This document shows positions 8,175-16,802 of a stretch of DNA of 17,163 bases, in pieces. The stretch spans positions 27,905 through 45,067 of the forward strand of contig QKYT01000253.1 in the NCBI GenBank assembly GCA_003550305.1, written 5' to 3'. Position 1 is the first letter of the stretch. Every line of letters begins with the position of its first letter. A model generated the notes under the pieces. It saw only the letters and a program-made list of their open reading frames with translations, had not been told where the DNA came from and made no database searches. This DNA comes from Glomus cerebriforme (taxonomy: Eukaryota; Glomeromycota; Glomeromycetes; Glomerales; Glomeraceae). Position numbers and translations under genes: made by a program.

Positions 8175-9721
8175 GAAATATTGCCATATATATATATATA
8201 TCCAAATTCTTAAAATCCATCAGAAATCCTAATATTAATAATTTACCCATATCTTCTGAAAGTTCTAGAATAGGTTAAAAATTCTACAGTACTGTCATAC
8301 AATTCATCAAAATCTTTCCAAATATCCAGAGTAAATCAAAATTCGAGTTCTTCAATCCAAATAAAGAAAAACTACCTAAATTAACGCTAATAATTAAGTT
8401 TTTTTTTTTTTTACTGTAGTCATATCATTATAATCACCGTAGTATCTTCAGACTAAAATTATACTTCCGATCACTAGTTTGTAATTTTAGAAATATCTCC
8501 AGACCCAAAATCTTTTGCTTCAATTCCGTAAATTAACGTTCTCTGATCCTATCTCTGGTATATTTTAAAATTAGCTTTCCTTTCTGATAATTTAATTTGA
8601 TATTTGATGTTTATATATATTTCTTTCTTTTAATTCTGTCATAAATAATTTCAAATCTCTGAATTTTTTTCGTTTGTATACCTTAATTCAAATAAATTCT
8701 TATGTGCTTATCCTAGCTCATTTTTATCATGAGGAATTTATGTTGATGTGATTGCAGAATTTGATTTCGCCAAAGGCCTTGATGATGAGACTGATGCTGA
8801 TGTTGAAGGTGATTTCTTATCAATCATCATAATCCGTTCATTGATTTCATTACGATATTATTCCATGATACTAATCTAATCCCGGTCAATAATAGTATTT
8901 TTATAAAATTTTGATCCTCAAACATGCCTATACAGAATTGTTTGTACAAATTTGATTAATTTTATTCTGAAACTTCTCAAATTATACATGGCCAAGTCAC
9001 AATTTACTAAATGTGCAAATTTCACATTATTTTTTTAAAATAGAACATATAATTAAGTAATGATATTGAGGATACTGGATATAATTCATGTGGATTTAAA
9101 CATCATTTATCAGTTCATTTATTAGTTCATCATCTATTTCACCATTAACGATAGTATCTATTTTTATATCACAAATTGAATTCTGCGAAGGGAAATTTTA
9201 ACAATTCGATAATTGGTACGATCAGTGTCACGAATAAAAGTGTGGTAACGTTAAAATAGTCCTTAAAGTGTTAAACATCCTTTTAGAATTTGAGGATATA
9301 GGGATATAGAACAAGTTTACTTTGCGAATGTTAATCAGTTGAGATTTTTATTATATTTTTTAATCAATAATCTTAAGAAAAATTTAATACACTAGTCCTA
9401 TTTCGAAAGAAGAAATAAAATGAATTGCTTTAATATGTATGAAAAATCTAATAGTTTGTAATGACAAATTATAATGGTATTTAATCAATTTGAGAATAAG
9501 AAGTTAAAAAAAAACTTTGTAAAAAAAGAAATCAAGTTATTAAATGTATATAGATTAAAAGCTTAGTAACTGTTTATTATTTAAACAATTTGATTATGCA
9601 ACTTTCTATTTCCTGAATATTTCATAATCAGATTTCATAACATTAACGTTAAATTTCAAAAAGAATTATGGATTTAATAAAATACAGTTAATATGTACTT
9701 GAAGATGAATACTTAAACAAA
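8175..9721. other. long gene-poor spacer
   Basis: No supported gene is present. An (AT)n microsatellite lies at 8186-8201. Around 8250-8560 a loose motif TATCTYC[AT]GA recurs (8250, 8443, 8494, 8550) and the minus strand looks weakly coding but is full of stops. A possible alternative exon of the upstream gene lies at 8758-8879, after a good acceptor (TGATTGCAG). The rest is AT-rich with no recognisable content. Confidence 0.4.
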
Positions 9722-9857
9722 CTCTAGAAATTTCCAAGCATTTTTCCATAAATTTAAAATAATTGGATTTATAACAAGTTTTATTAATTGAAAGTCATAA
9801 ACAAGCAGTATTTTTATCATCTTGCAATTCTTCAAATATCAAATGAACATTTTTTTC
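9722..9857 (-). pseudogene. F-box relic (N-terminal F-box only)
   Basis: Read on the minus strand, the segment aligns with the start of the two intact F-box genes nearby. KNVHLIFEELQDDKNT matches the helix KDVLYLIFEELKVDKRT. After an in-frame TGA in the position of the Cys in SCLL, LSINKTC matches LLINKSW. A frame change then gives IILNLWKNAWKFLE, matching IIVPILWKDPWKY. The relic ends there, with no LRR-like body. It has at least one stop and one frameshift, so it is dead. It lies only about 240 bp beyond the 3' end of the intact F-box gene, on the same strand, as expected for a tandem family losing members. Confidence 0.75.
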
Positions 9858-10017
9858 AAAAAAAATTTTTTTTTTTTAAAGCATGACCGAAATAATTTAG
9901 TAGTATCGCAGTAAATAGAGAAGACATATTATGTAATTTTATTTTATCATTCTTAGACATTAGGTATAGATCAGCATCCTGCTCGTTCAAAGCTTCAAAG
10001 TTTTCCGATTTGAACAT
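9856..10017 (-). other. small open frame of 53 codons, unknown
   Basis: An ATG at 10017 opens a 53-codon frame (MFKSENFEALNEQDADLYLM…), ending at TGA 9858-9856 after a poly-lysine run. The first 40 codons are less AT-rich than their surroundings and look coding (ALNEQDADLYLMSKNDK). It lies between the F-box gene and the F-box relic on the same strand and runs into the relic. It may be a fragment of another gene or chance. I recognise no domain. Confidence 0.25.
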
Positions 10018-10093
10018 TTTTATTAATTATTTATAATATAATAAATACATATATAATCATTTTATAGCTTTTTGTCCAATTCTCAACGTACAT

Positions 10094-11539
10094 TTAGCGG
10101 ATATAGTCGGTAAAAAAAGAATTATAATCTGATTTTCTTAAAATCCATTCAAAATCATCAAAATTTCTCATATAGTCATATTTTTTAACTATTCCTTCTA
10201 CCTTATACTTAGCCATTAAATTAAGATAAAGATTTTCTAGATATTGTGTTTGTAATAACATTGGATGTCTACCTTTCCAACCATCAAGAAATGATTTTAT
10301 AGTATCTAAACCAGGTGTCCATTTATAAATAAATTTAAACTTATACAAGTTAGTTGGTGATGATTTAATCAAAACCTTAAAAAAATAATCCCAATCAACT
10401 ATAATATTATAATCCCAATTATCTTCAAAAATAATACATAATCCATCTAAATATTGGCATTTAATTAACAATTTTTCCAATTCTACAATATTATTATTTT
10501 TAAATAATAGTTTGAGATACTTAAGATTTAGACAATTTTGATATATAGCTTGAATAATTCTTTTATTATTAATTTCATCATGACATACCATCTCAATATT
10601 TATTTCAGTAAGATATCCACCTGTGTTTTCAATTAAACTTGCTAAAACTTTGATTGGAACACCTTTAGCTTTTAAAATTTGTAAGAAAGGTAAAGATAAA
10701 TTCTCTAAATAATTCCATATCATATAATGAAAATTATCATCTAATTCTAGCCTTTTTAAATTTACAAAAGATGAGAGAAATTTTGTGATAGGCTGTTTAT
10801 TTGTTTTAAAATATTGTATAAAATTTGCATGTTTAATTAATGAATTTTCAAGTGCTTTACAAAATGGTTCATCAAATCTTTGATGATTAGCAAGAACATG
10901 AACATTCAATAATTTTTTTTGAGTTTCAATTAATTTAAAAATTTTATAATTGTTACTATCCTTTTCAATAGAAAGACTTAATTCTTTAATTGATTTGCAT
11001 ATTTCCATTAGTCCAGTTAAAACGGTATCATTTATACTAGTATTACAATTAAGGAACTGAAGTTCTGAAAAGCACCATTTAGCTCCAGGAATAAGGTGTA
11101 TTTGATAGTTAAATTGACAAGGTATATAAAGGTGCGTAAATCTTGTATTTTCTTTAATAAAAAGATTGATTATTTCGTTTTCAATAATAGAAATTTCAGA
11201 TTTTTCATCAATATTATTAATTATCCTTTTAATTTCATTAAAATTTAAATGTTTACAAAAACTAACATAGTTAAATAAAGGTTTTTTATATGATTTTGTT
11301 AAAAAATTAAAATGTTGTCCTAAATTATCTCTTTGTTGTTCTGATAAATGTGAAATAATTACGTTTAATAGTAATTTTCCATTTCTAGTCCAACAGTATT
11401 TCCAAGGATCTTTCCATAAAATTGGAACAATGATTTCACACCAAGATTTATTAATCAAAAGACATGAATGAAGAGTCCTTTTATCAACTTTCAATTCTTC
11501 AAATATCAAATAAAGAACATCTTTGTTTAACTTTGACAT
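10094..11539 (-). CDS. F-box protein with LRR-like body
   Basis: Probable substrate adaptor of an SCF (Skp1-Cullin-F-box) ubiquitin ligase. From the chosen start the protein has 481 residues. Residues 4-47 form the F-box (LNKDVLYLIFEELK … LLINKSWCEIIVPILWKDPW) that would bind Skp1. The rest shows irregular leucine-rich segments, for example FSELQFLNCN, VNLKRLELDD and NCLNLKYLKLLF, spaced like a degenerate LRR solenoid for target binding. It is intronless. An in-frame ATG six codons upstream (11557) is possible, but the paralogue at 13130-14536 and the relic at 15389 both begin at MS[EK]LN, and this ATG is preceded by an A-run, so I start at 11539. It matches the paralogue along almost all its length (32 of the first 48 residues identical) but extends about 17 residues past the shared DFEW end. 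Its target is unknown. Confidence 0.85.
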   Translation of the reverse strand: MSKLNKDVLYLIFEELKVDKRTLHSCLLINKSWCEIIVPILWKDPWKYCWTRNGKLLLNVIISHLSEQQRDNLGQHFNFLTKSYKKPLFNYVSFCKHLNFNEIKRIINNIDEKSEISIIENEIINLFIKENTRFTHLYIPCQFNYQIHLIPGAKWCFSELQFLNCNTSINDTVLTGLMEICKSIKELSLSIEKDSNNYKIFKLIETQKKLLNVHVLANHQRFDEPFCKALENSLIKHANFIQYFKTNKQPITKFLSSFVNLKRLELDDNFHYMIWNYLENLSLPFLQILKAKGVPIKVLASLIENTGGYLTEINIEMVCHDEINNKRIIQAIYQNCLNLKYLKLLFKNNNIVELEKLLIKCQYLDGLCIIFEDNWDYNIIVDWDYFFKVLIKSSPTNLYKFKFIYKWTPGLDTIKSFLDGWKGRHPMLLQTQYLENLYLNLMAKYKVEGIVKKYDYMRNFDDFEWILRKSDYNSFFTDYIR

Positions 11540-11717
11540 TTTTTTGAAAGTGCGCAAATGAAACGATCTGCGATTGTTTACAGTTTAAATGGGCGTATTT
11601 ATGTTGTTTTACGTTCCACGATTCACAGTATTAATTTTAGTTACATGATTTACGTGGGTTTGTGAAACATTCCAATATGCAAAATTACACTGCTTTTGTT
11701 TACAAATATGTACATAA

Positions 11718-11784
11718 CCGGCCTAAATTATGGACCCATTTGGGCTGATCTTTATAATGCCCTAAGAAAGTTTGGCCAGCATTA
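11718..11784. repeat. CCGGCC…GGCC-bounded 67-bp segment, possible dispersed repeat
   Basis: The segment begins with CCGGCC (11718-11723) and ends with TTGGCCAGCATTA (11772-11784). It contains the foldback CCCATTTGGG and GGGC…GCCC. The 13-mer at its end recurs with one mismatch at 735-747, about 11 kb away. GC-rich words shared by distant spacers suggest copies of one repeat family, possibly with GGCC-type terminal inverted repeats. Confidence 0.35.
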
Positions 11785-11859
11785 GTCATCTGACGCGCGT
11801 CAACTCACAACATATGTATAGAAGGAGATATATATGAACAAGTTATTCATTTCGTTAGG

Positions 11860-11880
11860 GTGTGCAGTTAGTGTGCAGTT
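11860..11880 (+). repeat. tandem duplication of an 11-bp word
   Basis: GTGTGCAGTTA (11860-11870) is followed directly by GTGTGCAGTT (11871-11880). It is a simple slippage-type duplication in the spacer. The short frame running through it from ATG 11834 (about 20 codons) is not called a gene. Confidence 0.6.
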
Positions 11881-13129
11881 CAACTATTTAAATTAATTAA
11901 ATAAAACCTTTTTGTATAACATCGTCGATACTTTATCATAAGATTGGTTTATTTATAATATTTAAAGTTGAATTTCATCAATTTCAACCAAATATTTATT
12001 TATTCCTTTTATTATAATCTCCCCTTTGCTTATCTAACCAAACGTTAACATTAATATGATTTATAAATCCTCATTATTCCTTTTTATTAAGTTAAATATA
12101 CTGTTTTATCGCTCTGTATTTTGAGAAAAAAAATATTATAATTAATGAATAATATAATTTTGTTAATAAGATTACGAGCAATTTGTTGTATTTAAATCCA
12201 GATTTATTATAATGTGTAAATAAAAATAAAATTTTCGTAACTTTGTAGCAACAGTTCATAAAACTAGTGTATACAAAAATTATTAAGAAGTTGTTCGATC
12301 TGGAAATGTAAAAAAAAAAAAATGGTTTATTTTTTATTCCTTCCTTCCAACAATTCTATTCCCTTGCAAGCACAAAACAAAACAATATAATATACAATAA
12401 TACTGATTATTGAATTTTTATATGCTACCACATATAGTTTTGAAAGCACATCCCAATGTGTGTAAATAGTTTATAAACGTCAACCTAAAAAATTTTAAAA
12501 ATATTTAACGTAATGAAATGCCTATCTAGAATAAAAATTTAGCGAAGACTTCGTTTTTTAAATTAGCTTTTTTTTTAACCAACAACTATAACAACTATTA
12601 GATAATATTCGACTTAAACATTAGGTATGACAAAAATCTGATTTTTTAGAATGATTATATACTGTACATACAAAAAATATTAGTTTAGCGTTCAAAAAAA
12701 TGGTTTATTTTTTTTAAAAAAAAAATACGCAAAAGTTTGACAAAGATATTTTAATTTATGAGCGATATATAGAAATAAAATTAGTAAAGCGAAGTAGAAA
12801 GATTCAAATAATCACCGGAAAATTTAAGCAAGTTATAATTTTGTATGAAACAATCAAAATTGATGAATTTGAACTTTGAAATAATTTAATTTATTATCAG
12901 AATTACATGTAAATTTTGCGACTAAATTTAACAACTGAAATAGCCAAATTCATTTGATTTTTGATCAATAAATGATAAACTACCGTCTACAAACCCGATC
13001 ACTTTAATTTGTAAAGAATAAGACTTTGATTTCAAAAATTTTACCAATTGTTAATAGTGATGTTATTTAGAAATTATATTTATAAAAAACAATTAAAAAA
13101 AACTTAATAACTAAATGTTTGAACTAACT

Positions 13130-14536
13130 TTAAACCCATTCAAAATCTTCAAAAGCAAATTCGCTCAAAGCATCATCATATTTTTTAACTATTCCTTTTG
13201 CTTTATACTTTTCTATCAAATCATAAGATTCATTTTTATAAGTATTATAATATTGAATCGTTTGTAATAACATAGGATGTCTATCTTTCCAATCTTCAAA
13301 AAATAATTTTAAAGTATCCAAATCAGGCGCATTATTATAATGAAATTTAAATTTATATAACTTAATTGGTGATGATTTAGTTAAAATTTTAAAAAAATGA
13401 ACCCAATCAATCACAACACCACCATCCCAAACATCTTCAAAAATAATATATAATCCATTTAAATATTGACAATTATTTAATAATTTTTCTAATTCTAAAA
13501 TATTATTATTTTTAAGTAATAGTTTAAGATATTTCAATTTTGGACAATTTTGATAAATAGCTTGAAATATTCTTTTATTATTAATCTCATTATGAGGTAT
13601 ATGATCGATTTTTATTTCAATAAGATATCCACTTGTTTTTTCAATTAGATTTGTTAAAATGTTGATTGGAACCCTTCGACCTTTTAAAATTTGTAAGTGA
13701 GGAAATGATAAATTCTCTAAACAATTCCATGTTGTAGGACAAGAATTATCAACCAATTCTAAATATTTTAAATTTGTAAAATATGAAAGAATTCTTGTAA
13801 TAGGTTGTCTGGTCATCATAAAATATTCTATATTATTTTCATGTTTGATCAATGATTTTTCAAGAATTTCACAAAATGATGATTCATTTTTTGAAAATGG
13901 TTTAGTTAAGAAACGAATATTACATAACTTTTTTTGTGCTTCGATTAATTTGATAATTCCATAATTGTTATTATCCACTTCAATTGAAAGTTCTAATTCT
14001 TTAATTGATTTACAAATATCTGTTAATCCAATTAAAATATCATCATTCATTCTAGTATTACAACTAAGAAATTGAAGTTCTGAAAAACATTGTTTTGCTC
14101 CAGGAATAAGATGTATTTGATAATTATATTGATAAGCTCCTATATAAAGGTGTGTAAATTTTGTATTTTCATTAATAAAAAGATTGATTATTTCATTTTC
14201 AATAATTGGAAATCTTAAATTAATTATTCTTTCGATTTCAATTAAATTTAAATGTTTACAAAATTTAATATAATCAAATAAAGGTTTATGATATAATAAA
14301 ACTTTATAATGTTGTGTTAATTTTTCTTTTGATTCATCTGATAAATGTGAAATAATAACGTTTAATAATAATATTTCATTTCCTTCTTTTAAATATTTCC
14401 AAGGATCTTTCCATAAAATTGGAATAATCATTTCACACCATGTTTTATTAACTAAAATACATGTATGAAAGGATTTTTTATCATCTTTTAATTCTTTTAA
14501 TATCAAATAAATAATATCTCTATTTAATTCGGACAT
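13130..14536 (-). CDS. F-box protein with LRR-like body, paralogue of the neighbour
   Basis: A 468-residue probable SCF ubiquitin-ligase adaptor. The F-box spans about residues 4-47 (LNRDIIYLILKELK … ILVNKTWCEMIIPILWKDPW). The body carries the same degenerate leucine-rich segments as the gene at 10094-11539, including IHLIPGAK, FSELQFLSCN, TNLKYLELVD, CPKLKYLKLLLKNNN and HPMLLQT. The two are tandem, same-strand, intronless copies that align end to end with few gaps; the C-termini differ after DFEW. Conservation is highest in the F-box and in NNKRI[IF]QAIYQNC. The start ATG is directly supported by alignment with the two relics. A CACGTG palindrome lies about 130 bp upstream. The substrate is unknown; the family is greatly expanded in glomeromycotan fungi. 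Confidence 0.88.
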   Translation of the reverse strand: MSELNRDIIYLILKELKDDKKSFHTCILVNKTWCEMIIPILWKDPWKYLKEGNEILLLNVIISHLSDESKEKLTQHYKVLLYHKPLFDYIKFCKHLNLIEIERIINLRFPIIENEIINLFINENTKFTHLYIGAYQYNYQIHLIPGAKQCFSELQFLSCNTRMNDDILIGLTDICKSIKELELSIEVDNNNYGIIKLIEAQKKLCNIRFLTKPFSKNESSFCEILEKSLIKHENNIEYFMMTRQPITRILSYFTNLKYLELVDNSCPTTWNCLENLSFPHLQILKGRRVPINILTNLIEKTSGYLIEIKIDHIPHNEINNKRIFQAIYQNCPKLKYLKLLLKNNNILELEKLLNNCQYLNGLYIIFEDVWDGGVVIDWVHFFKILTKSSPIKLYKFKFHYNNAPDLDTLKLFFEDWKDRHPMLLQTIQYYNTYKNESYDLIEKYKAKGIVKKYDDALSEFAFEDFEWV

Positions 14537-14665
14537 TGTTTTTTAAGAGAATATTTTTTTTTTTGATTGTTGCGCAAGTGATTGTTTAAATTTATGCCGT
14601 GCATGTTGTACGAGTCTTGTATCACAAAACATATAAATAATTAATCATGTGATTTAGTGAGGATC

Positions 14666-14679
14666 TTATCACGTGATAA
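14666..14679. promoter_or_regulatory. TTATCACGTGATAA 14-bp palindrome
   Basis: This is a perfect 14-bp palindrome around CACGTG, about 130 bp upstream of the F-box start at 14536. CACGTG is the binding core of bHLH factors such as Cbf1, and a long perfect palindrome is more than the hexamer alone would give by chance. A related ATCATGTGAT occurs 20 bp away at 14644-14653. Confidence 0.4.
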
Positions 14680-14701
14680 ATTTACAATCTAAATTTAGAA
14701 A

Positions 14702-14730
14702 CTAGCCGTAGCCCGCTGCTTTGCAGCGGG
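14702..14730 (-). mobile_element. Helitron-like 3' terminus (hairpin followed by CTAG|T)
   Basis: On the minus strand a perfect 8-bp GC-rich stem with a 3-nt loop (CCCGCTGC AAA GCAGCGGG, 14730-14712) is followed by CTACGG and then CTAG (14705-14702), with T as the next base. A short GC hairpin a few bases before CTRR, inserted ahead of a T, is the diagnostic 3' end of Helitron rolling-circle transposons. The element body would extend to higher coordinates. I see no Rep/helicase gene, so it would be a non-autonomous or truncated copy. Its 5' TC end could not be located. Confidence 0.5.
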
Positions 14731-14942
14731 ATATATTAATGAAAAGAAAATTTTGATTTATGTTTAAAAAGAAAATCAAAGCAGTAGGATCATCCTGCCG
14801 AACCTATAAAAAAGTTTTAAAAAAAATTTGAAGCTACTTACNCGCAATAGGAATAGCCCGCTGAACCTAAGAAAATAGAAAAAAAAATATATTTATTATT
14901 TTATACATTAGTAATCAACCCAGGGATCTGCCGATTATGTAT

Positions 14943-15012
14943 CCGATTAAATTGCCCAAGGTAACATAAGACCCGTCAATCAAGCTACCTGATCAAATTA
15001 TCCAAGCTAACA
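14943..15012 (+). repeat. imperfect direct repeat, 46-bp period
   Basis: CCGATTAAATTGCCCAAGG and five more bases (14943-14966) recur at 14989-15012 as CTGATCAAATTATCCAAGC plus five bases, with 5 differences in 24 positions. The copies are both followed by an A/T-rich break. It lies inside the presumed body of the Helitron-like element and may be internal to it. Confidence 0.4.
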
Positions 15013-15388
15013 AAAAAGTGGCGCGTGATTTGTTCGCATTGCACAATTCAAAGTCCATCAGTTCCATAATTTTAGTCTAGCTATGAATATATTACTAAAC
15101 GAAATAATGATTATTTTCTTAACTAAACTTAAATAAGCTAAGAGCGGGAAGGTAAAATTCAAAATTATTTTTCAGGGTAATCTAAACCTCTACAGATCGG
15201 CATGAATTTTTTTAGTAAGTAGATGACGTTTCTGTAAATAGACATTTAATTTGTTTAAATTTGGAATAACATATTATTGTGATACTTATATATAAACTGA
15301 GCATTCGATTTACTAAGGATTACAAACAATTACATATAAATAATATCATTATCTCTTTTAATTTAACGTGATTTCAGATTGAAAAAAA

Positions 15389-15541
15389 ATGTCAAAGCTA
15401 AATAAAGATGTTCTTTATTTAATAGTTGAAATATTGTAAAATGATAAAAAAAACTCTTAATTCACACCAAGTTTATTAACTAAACAACATGAATAAATTA
15501 TTCCAATTTTATGGAAAAATCCTTATTTATGTAGCTTTTGA
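15389..15541 (+). pseudogene. F-box relic with an internal micro-inversion
   Basis: The start matches the intact F-box genes very well (MSKLNKDVLYLI, then EIL), followed by a point stop TAA at 15437-15439 where Lys is expected, then NDKK. The end (about 15497-15526) reads IIPILWKNP, matching IIPILWKDP. Between them, 15459-15495 does not match in this orientation; its reverse complement does: TCATG…, then GTTAATAAA, CTTGGTGTGAA, the DNA for HSCLL.NK.WCE. So about 37 bp are flipped in place, with one base missing after AAA. Everything beyond the F-box is gone. It is on the opposite strand from the intact genes and converges on the HeLo-like relic. Confidence 0.75.
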
Positions 15542-15620
15542 AATAACACCAAAATGATCTCCATCAATATAAGTCATATTTAATAATTCATTCACATTAA
15601 TCATTTTAACCATATTGTTC

Positions 15621-16136
15621 TTAATCAAAATTAATCAATTCCGATCCTAAAGTCTTTATCATATAATATTGATCAATAGATGGTCTTACAAGATTTGCTA
15701 AAACTTCTTCATCAATCCTTCTTTGCTCATCATTAGCAAATGCTATAGTAAAATGTAAGTCATTCATTGCCTTATCATAACCTTCTGTAAGTTCCATAAA
15801 TTTTTCTTTAATAGGACTTGCTTTTGTGTACTTTATAAACACATGAATTTTTGAAATATCCATAATACAGTATATGTGTTAATTTCTTCTAAAACATATA
15901 TAAATTTACATTGCATAATTCCTTTTCATTTTTTTGTTTTTATGTTGTAATAATTCCATAGCAACTTTAGCTGATTCTACTCGGTACACTAGAGCTTCAC
16001 AAACCTTTTTGTTGTATTATGCATTTTTACAAGTTTCAATTATGTTCGTTATCAAATTTGTAGCCGTTTGAATTAAAGACAAATATGGACCAATAACGTC
16101 ATTCACAACCTTGATAGTCACTTTATTATCTATCAT
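15621..16136 (-). pseudogene. disrupted HeLo/MLKL-like N-terminal helical domain
   Basis: On the minus strand an ATG at 16136 opens IDNKVTIKVVNDVIGPYL and more helical sequence, then a TAA (16019-16017) where a residue is expected. The same frame continues YNKKVCEALVYRVESAK…LLQHKNKK to a second stop (15908-15906). A shifted frame gives KFIYVLEEINTYT, and a third, from 15863, gives ISKIHVFIKYTKASPIKEKF and FTIAFANDEQRRIDEE, ending at 15621. Order and motifs match the N-terminal four-helix region found on many Rhizophagus TKL kinases, which resembles the HeLo/MLKL bundle involved in membrane-targeting cell-death proteins. One stop and two frameshifts make it non-functional. A further scrap, NELLNMTYIDGDHFGVIS, lies just beyond at about 15600-15545. 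The family call is from memory of its motifs. Confidence 0.6.
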
Positions 16137-16358
16137 GAGAAAAAAAAAGTATAATTTTTTTTCACCTCAATATTTTCAAATTTAGAATTAAATTTAGTGT
16201 TTTTAAAAAGATTTTTTAGAAATTTACCTAATATACTTGATTGTACTTGATTTTGTGGATTTGCCGATTCAATAATAAAATCTGAATTTATTCTCATATT
16301 TAAGATTATAGATCCTTTATTTAATTTACTTGATGCCGAATCTGAAATTGATTTAGGT
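16137..16358 (-). other. open frame bridging the kinase tail and the HeLo-like start
   Basis: The minus strand is open in one frame from 16396 to TGA at 16135-16133 (87 codons). It gives a Ser/Asn/Lys-rich sequence (SISDSASSKLNKGS, then SSILGKFLKNLFKN). It overlaps the end of the kinase remnant in another frame. It could be the kinase's frameshifted C-terminal tail or non-coding spacer; I recognise no domain. Confidence 0.25.
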
Positions 16359-16781
16359 TTAAATGAGTATTTTCTCATTAATGTTATTCGTATCATTTTG
16401 TTTATGAGAAATTATAGCTTTGAGAGTTGAAACAACATCCTGTATATTTGGACATTTAGTTAGTTCTAATCAAACGAATAAATAAAATTAAATTTTAACG
16501 ATATAATTAAGTAATCAATTAGAATTGTTTATTACCTGTATATAGTTTACTGTATTCAACAGGAATTCCATCAATAACTTTCTTTCTATTTCCGTTTATT
16601 ATTGATAAGGATAAGCTCACATCATAATTGTTCCCGCCAAATGGTTGTCGTCCATTTGAAATTTGCCACATTAGGACGCAAACGCTATATACATCAGACT
16701 TTTTATTTAATTTATATTCTTGTTGACAAGCTTTTTTGGATCTACATAAGGTATTAAACCAAATATCCTTGACGCGTTACA
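16359..16781 (-). pseudogene. C-terminal remnant of a TKL protein kinase
   Basis: Minus-strand reading gives [15 protein letters not shown], the end of the activation segment and P+1 loop. After a 1-nt slip in the A6 run (16732-16737) it continues [20 protein letters not shown] and GRQPF, the αF-αG region with its conserved Asp and Tyr. The invariant Gly of 'SVG' is Cys here. It then runs through [12 protein letters not shown] to EYSKLYT. A GT..AG intron at 16466-16535 (70 nt) joins in phase to ELTKCPNIQDVVSTLKAIIS, the last helix. The Cys-Trp…Arg-Pro segment that normally lies between is missing. Everything upstream (N-lobe, HRD, DFG) is absent, so it is a truncated, frameshifted relic. It sits just upstream of a HeLo-like start on the same strand, the reverse of the usual domain order. 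Confidence 0.72.
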
Positions 16782-16802
16782 GAGTATATAGTATTTAGTT
16801 AT

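Larger units (their letters stand above)
11540..13129. other. spacer between the two F-box genes
   Basis: No gene is seen. The part nearest 11540 is the presumed promoter of the upstream-reading F-box gene. It includes a GGCC-bearing segment at 11718-11784 and an 11-bp tandem duplication at 11860-11880. The rest is AT-rich with long A/T runs; AAAAATGGTTTATTTTT occurs twice (about 12318 and 12697). Confidence 0.5.
14537..15388. other. spacer with a Helitron-like end and degenerate repeats
   Basis: No gene is present. The left 160 bp is the presumed promoter of the F-box gene ending at 14536. From 14702 rightward there is a Helitron-like terminus, two related GC-bearing words (TGCCGAACCTA near 14793 and CGCTGAACCTA near 14855), a second AGCCCGCTG near 14851, and an imperfect 46-bp-period repeat at 14943-15012. 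An ambiguous base lies at 14842. The remainder up to the F-box relic at 15389 is AT-rich and featureless. Confidence 0.5.

Noticed and set aside
8758..8879. Alternative last exon of the repeat-protein gene
   Set aside because: Needs a 713-nt intron, far longer than the others here; the exon at 8134 gives an 89-nt intron. Kept only as a weaker alternative.
11820..11893. Bacterial-like ribosome site GAAGGAGATATATATG with a 20-codon frame, resembling an expression-vector leader
   Set aside because: The surroundings are fungal spacer, the similarity is partial, and the frame is tiny; coincidence or contamination is not supported by any other vector sequence.
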